Positions 31,240 through 32,394 of a stretch of DNA of 32,394 bases are shown piece by piece. Under the pieces are notes generated by a model. That model was not told where the DNA came from. It ran no database searches and saw only the letters and a list, made by a program, of their open reading frames with translations. A program made the translations under genes and the position numbers. Source of the DNA: JBAPRR01 sp049281195 (GTDB lineage Bacteria > Actinomycetota > Acidimicrobiia > Acidimicrobiales > CAVXTF01). The stretch is from the NCBI GenBank assembly GCA_049281195.1, contig JBAPRR010000368.1, forward strand, positions 1 through 32,394, written 5' to 3'. Within the stretch, counting starts at the first letter, position 1. Each line of letters opens with the position of its first letter.

Positions 31240-32394
31240 TCAGGTGCCCCCCGACATGGCCGCCATACTCCCCTCCGAAGCGGCACCGAACTTCGCGCGC
31301 AGGCGTGGCATGACTTCCGTGGCGAAAAGCTCGAGGTTGCGGCGCGTGTCCTGTGCCCCGAGTGTTCCCAACTGGAACAGCCCGAGCAGGTTTCCTACGC
31401 CCAACCGCTCCACTTCTTCAGAGAGGATCCCCGCCACGGTGTCCGGTGATCCGACGATGGCATACCGGCCCCTTACCACCTGCTCCCAGGTGTCGAGGTT
31501 GAGAGCGAAGGAGCTCCCTCCCTTCAAGATGTTCTCCACCGACTTGACCGACGTGTAACCGGGCGGCGAGATGTTGATGCCGGGCAGTAGCCGCCGCACG
31601 AAGTACCAGAAATGGTCCTCGTACTTCCGGCGCGCCTCTTCGTCGGTCTCGGCCACGAAGATCGGCACCAGCCAGCCCAGCTGTTCGGGCGCCGTCTCGT
31701 AGCCTTCGCGCTCGCATGCTTGGCGGAGCATGCCGAACATGCGCTCGAACACGTCGATGTGGAAGTACGGGATGCCCATGTACGCGTAGTGGTTCCGCGC
31801 CACGAACTCGAGCGTCTCGAGTGATCCCACTCCGGGAATCCATATCTCGGGGTGAGGCTTTTGGACCGGACGTGGCCAGGTGTTGACGTAGCGCAGCTTG
31901 TAGTGCTTGCCGATGAATTCGAAGGGGCCCGGCTCCGTCCACGCACGGATGATGATCTCGTGGGCCTCGTTGAACCGCTCGCGGGCGTGGGCCGGATTCA
32001 GGGAGAACGAGTAGTACTCGGGACCGCCTCCCACCACCATGCCCGCGATGAGCCGACCGCCACTTATGCAGTCGAGCATGGCGAACTCCTCGGCGACGCG
32101 GGTGGGGGGGTCGTAGAGCGGAAGCGCGTTTCCCACAACGGCGATGCGAACGTTTTTGGTCTGCCTGGCCAGTATCGAGGCGATCAGGTTGGGAGACGGC
32201 ATCGTGCCGTATGCGTTCTGGTGGTGCTCGTTGACACAGACGCCGTCGAATCCGAGCTCGTCCGCGTACACCAGCTCGTCGAGGTAGCGGTTGTAGATGG
32301 CGGTACCCACGGCAGGATCGAACAGTTCGTTGGGACAGGTGATCCACGCCGGACCGTCGTAGTCGGCCGGAAGATCCGGATAGGGCATCAGATG
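31240..32394 (-). CDS. LLM-class (luciferase-like) flavin- or F420-dependent oxidoreductase, N-terminus cut by window edge
   Basis: The barrel shows GFDGVCVNEHHQNAYG, VRIAVVGNALPLYDPPTRVAEE, LDCISGGRLIAGMVVGGG, and PHPEIWIPGVGS. Family members use FMN or F420 with oxygen or hydride transfer. An ATG lies at 32388, but the in-frame residues before it continue the usual family start (HLMPYPDLP), so the gene probably begins outside the window. It overlaps in transcript with the alpha/beta hydrolase. F420 use is possible, given the FrhB-like gene in the window, but is not shown. Confidence 0.88.
   Translation of the reverse strand, partial: HLMPYPDLPADYDGPAWITCPNELFDPAVGTAIYNRYLDELVYADELGFDGVCVNEHHQNAYGTMPSPNLIASILARQTKNVRIAVVGNALPLYDPPTRVAEEFAMLDCISGGRLIAGMVVGGGPEYYSFSLNPAHARERFNEAHEIIIRAWTEPGPFEFIGKHYKLRYVNTWPRPVQKPHPEIWIPGVGSLETLEFVARNHYAYMGIPYFHIDVFERMFGMLRQACEREGYETAPEQLGWLVPIFVAETDEEARRKYEDHFWYFVRRLLPGINISPPGYTSVKSVENILKGGSSFALNLDTWEQVVRGRYAIVGSPDTVAGILSEEVERLGVGNLLGLFQLGTLGAQDTRRNLELFATEVMPRLRAKFGAASEGSMAAMSGGT

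Noticed and set aside
1..32394. CRISPR arrays, rRNA genes, insertion sequences
   Set aside because: No regularly spaced repeats, rRNA-like segments or transposase genes were seen on reading both strands.

Overview
The window looks like a chromosomal segment from a high-GC actinobacterium. The best guess is an uncultured member of class Acidimicrobiia. The clues are frequent GTG starts, tightly overlapping ATGA/GTGA gene junctions, a predicted leaderless start on sufC, a GlpR/SepX-like membrane protein, SufU-type Fe-S assembly and an FrhB-family (coenzyme F420) oxidoreductase. The lineage is inferred from gene content, not from a marker gene.

Region 1 (1-758) is the edge of an integrated element. 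A tyrosine integrase runs off the left side of the window. Its start faces the 3' end of an intact tRNA-Ala(CGC) gene, with short tandem repeats and a hairpin in between. Region 2 (796-3681) holds a Tat-exported glycine-rich repeat protein, a translin-family protein and a GlpR/SepX-like membrane protein. A gap of about 300 bases follows with no gene.

Region 3 (3989-9724) is a sulfur-assimilation locus. On the minus strand lies a tight operon: cysH, a two-domain siroheme sulfite/nitrite reductase, an FrhB-type F420 dehydrogenase, an unknown 115-residue protein and a soluble ABC ATPase. A siroheme-synthesis gene diverges from it. The shared intergenic region carries two interleaved inverted repeats over the candidate promoters. 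The gene pair resembles, in split form, the domains of methanogen F420-dependent sulfite reductase.

Region 4 (9860-18280) has a MarR regulator and a convergent, overlapping minus-strand operon: MFS transporter, PutA, a TIGR00300/ornithine cyclodeaminase-like protein, an arginine dihydrolase-like protein and GabD-type aldehyde dehydrogenase. Together these could convert arginine through ornithine, proline and P5C to glutamate. The second and third proteins are the two halves of the fused cyanobacterial AgrE/ArgZ enzyme.

Region 5 (18333-27759) is mixed metabolism: a sirtuin, a 40-residue membrane peptide, two GNAT acetyltransferases, two SDR oxidoreductases, a C26-type glutamine amidotransferase, an FGGY sugar kinase, a Thr-rich lipoprotein and an amylo-alpha-1,6-glucosidase family enzyme. 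Region 6 (27863-30419) is sufC-sufS-sufU behind a palindrome-controlled promoter, without sufB or sufD alongside. Region 7 (30426-32394) is an alpha/beta hydrolase plus a luciferase-like monooxygenase that runs off the right side. No CRISPR array, rRNA or insertion sequence was seen.
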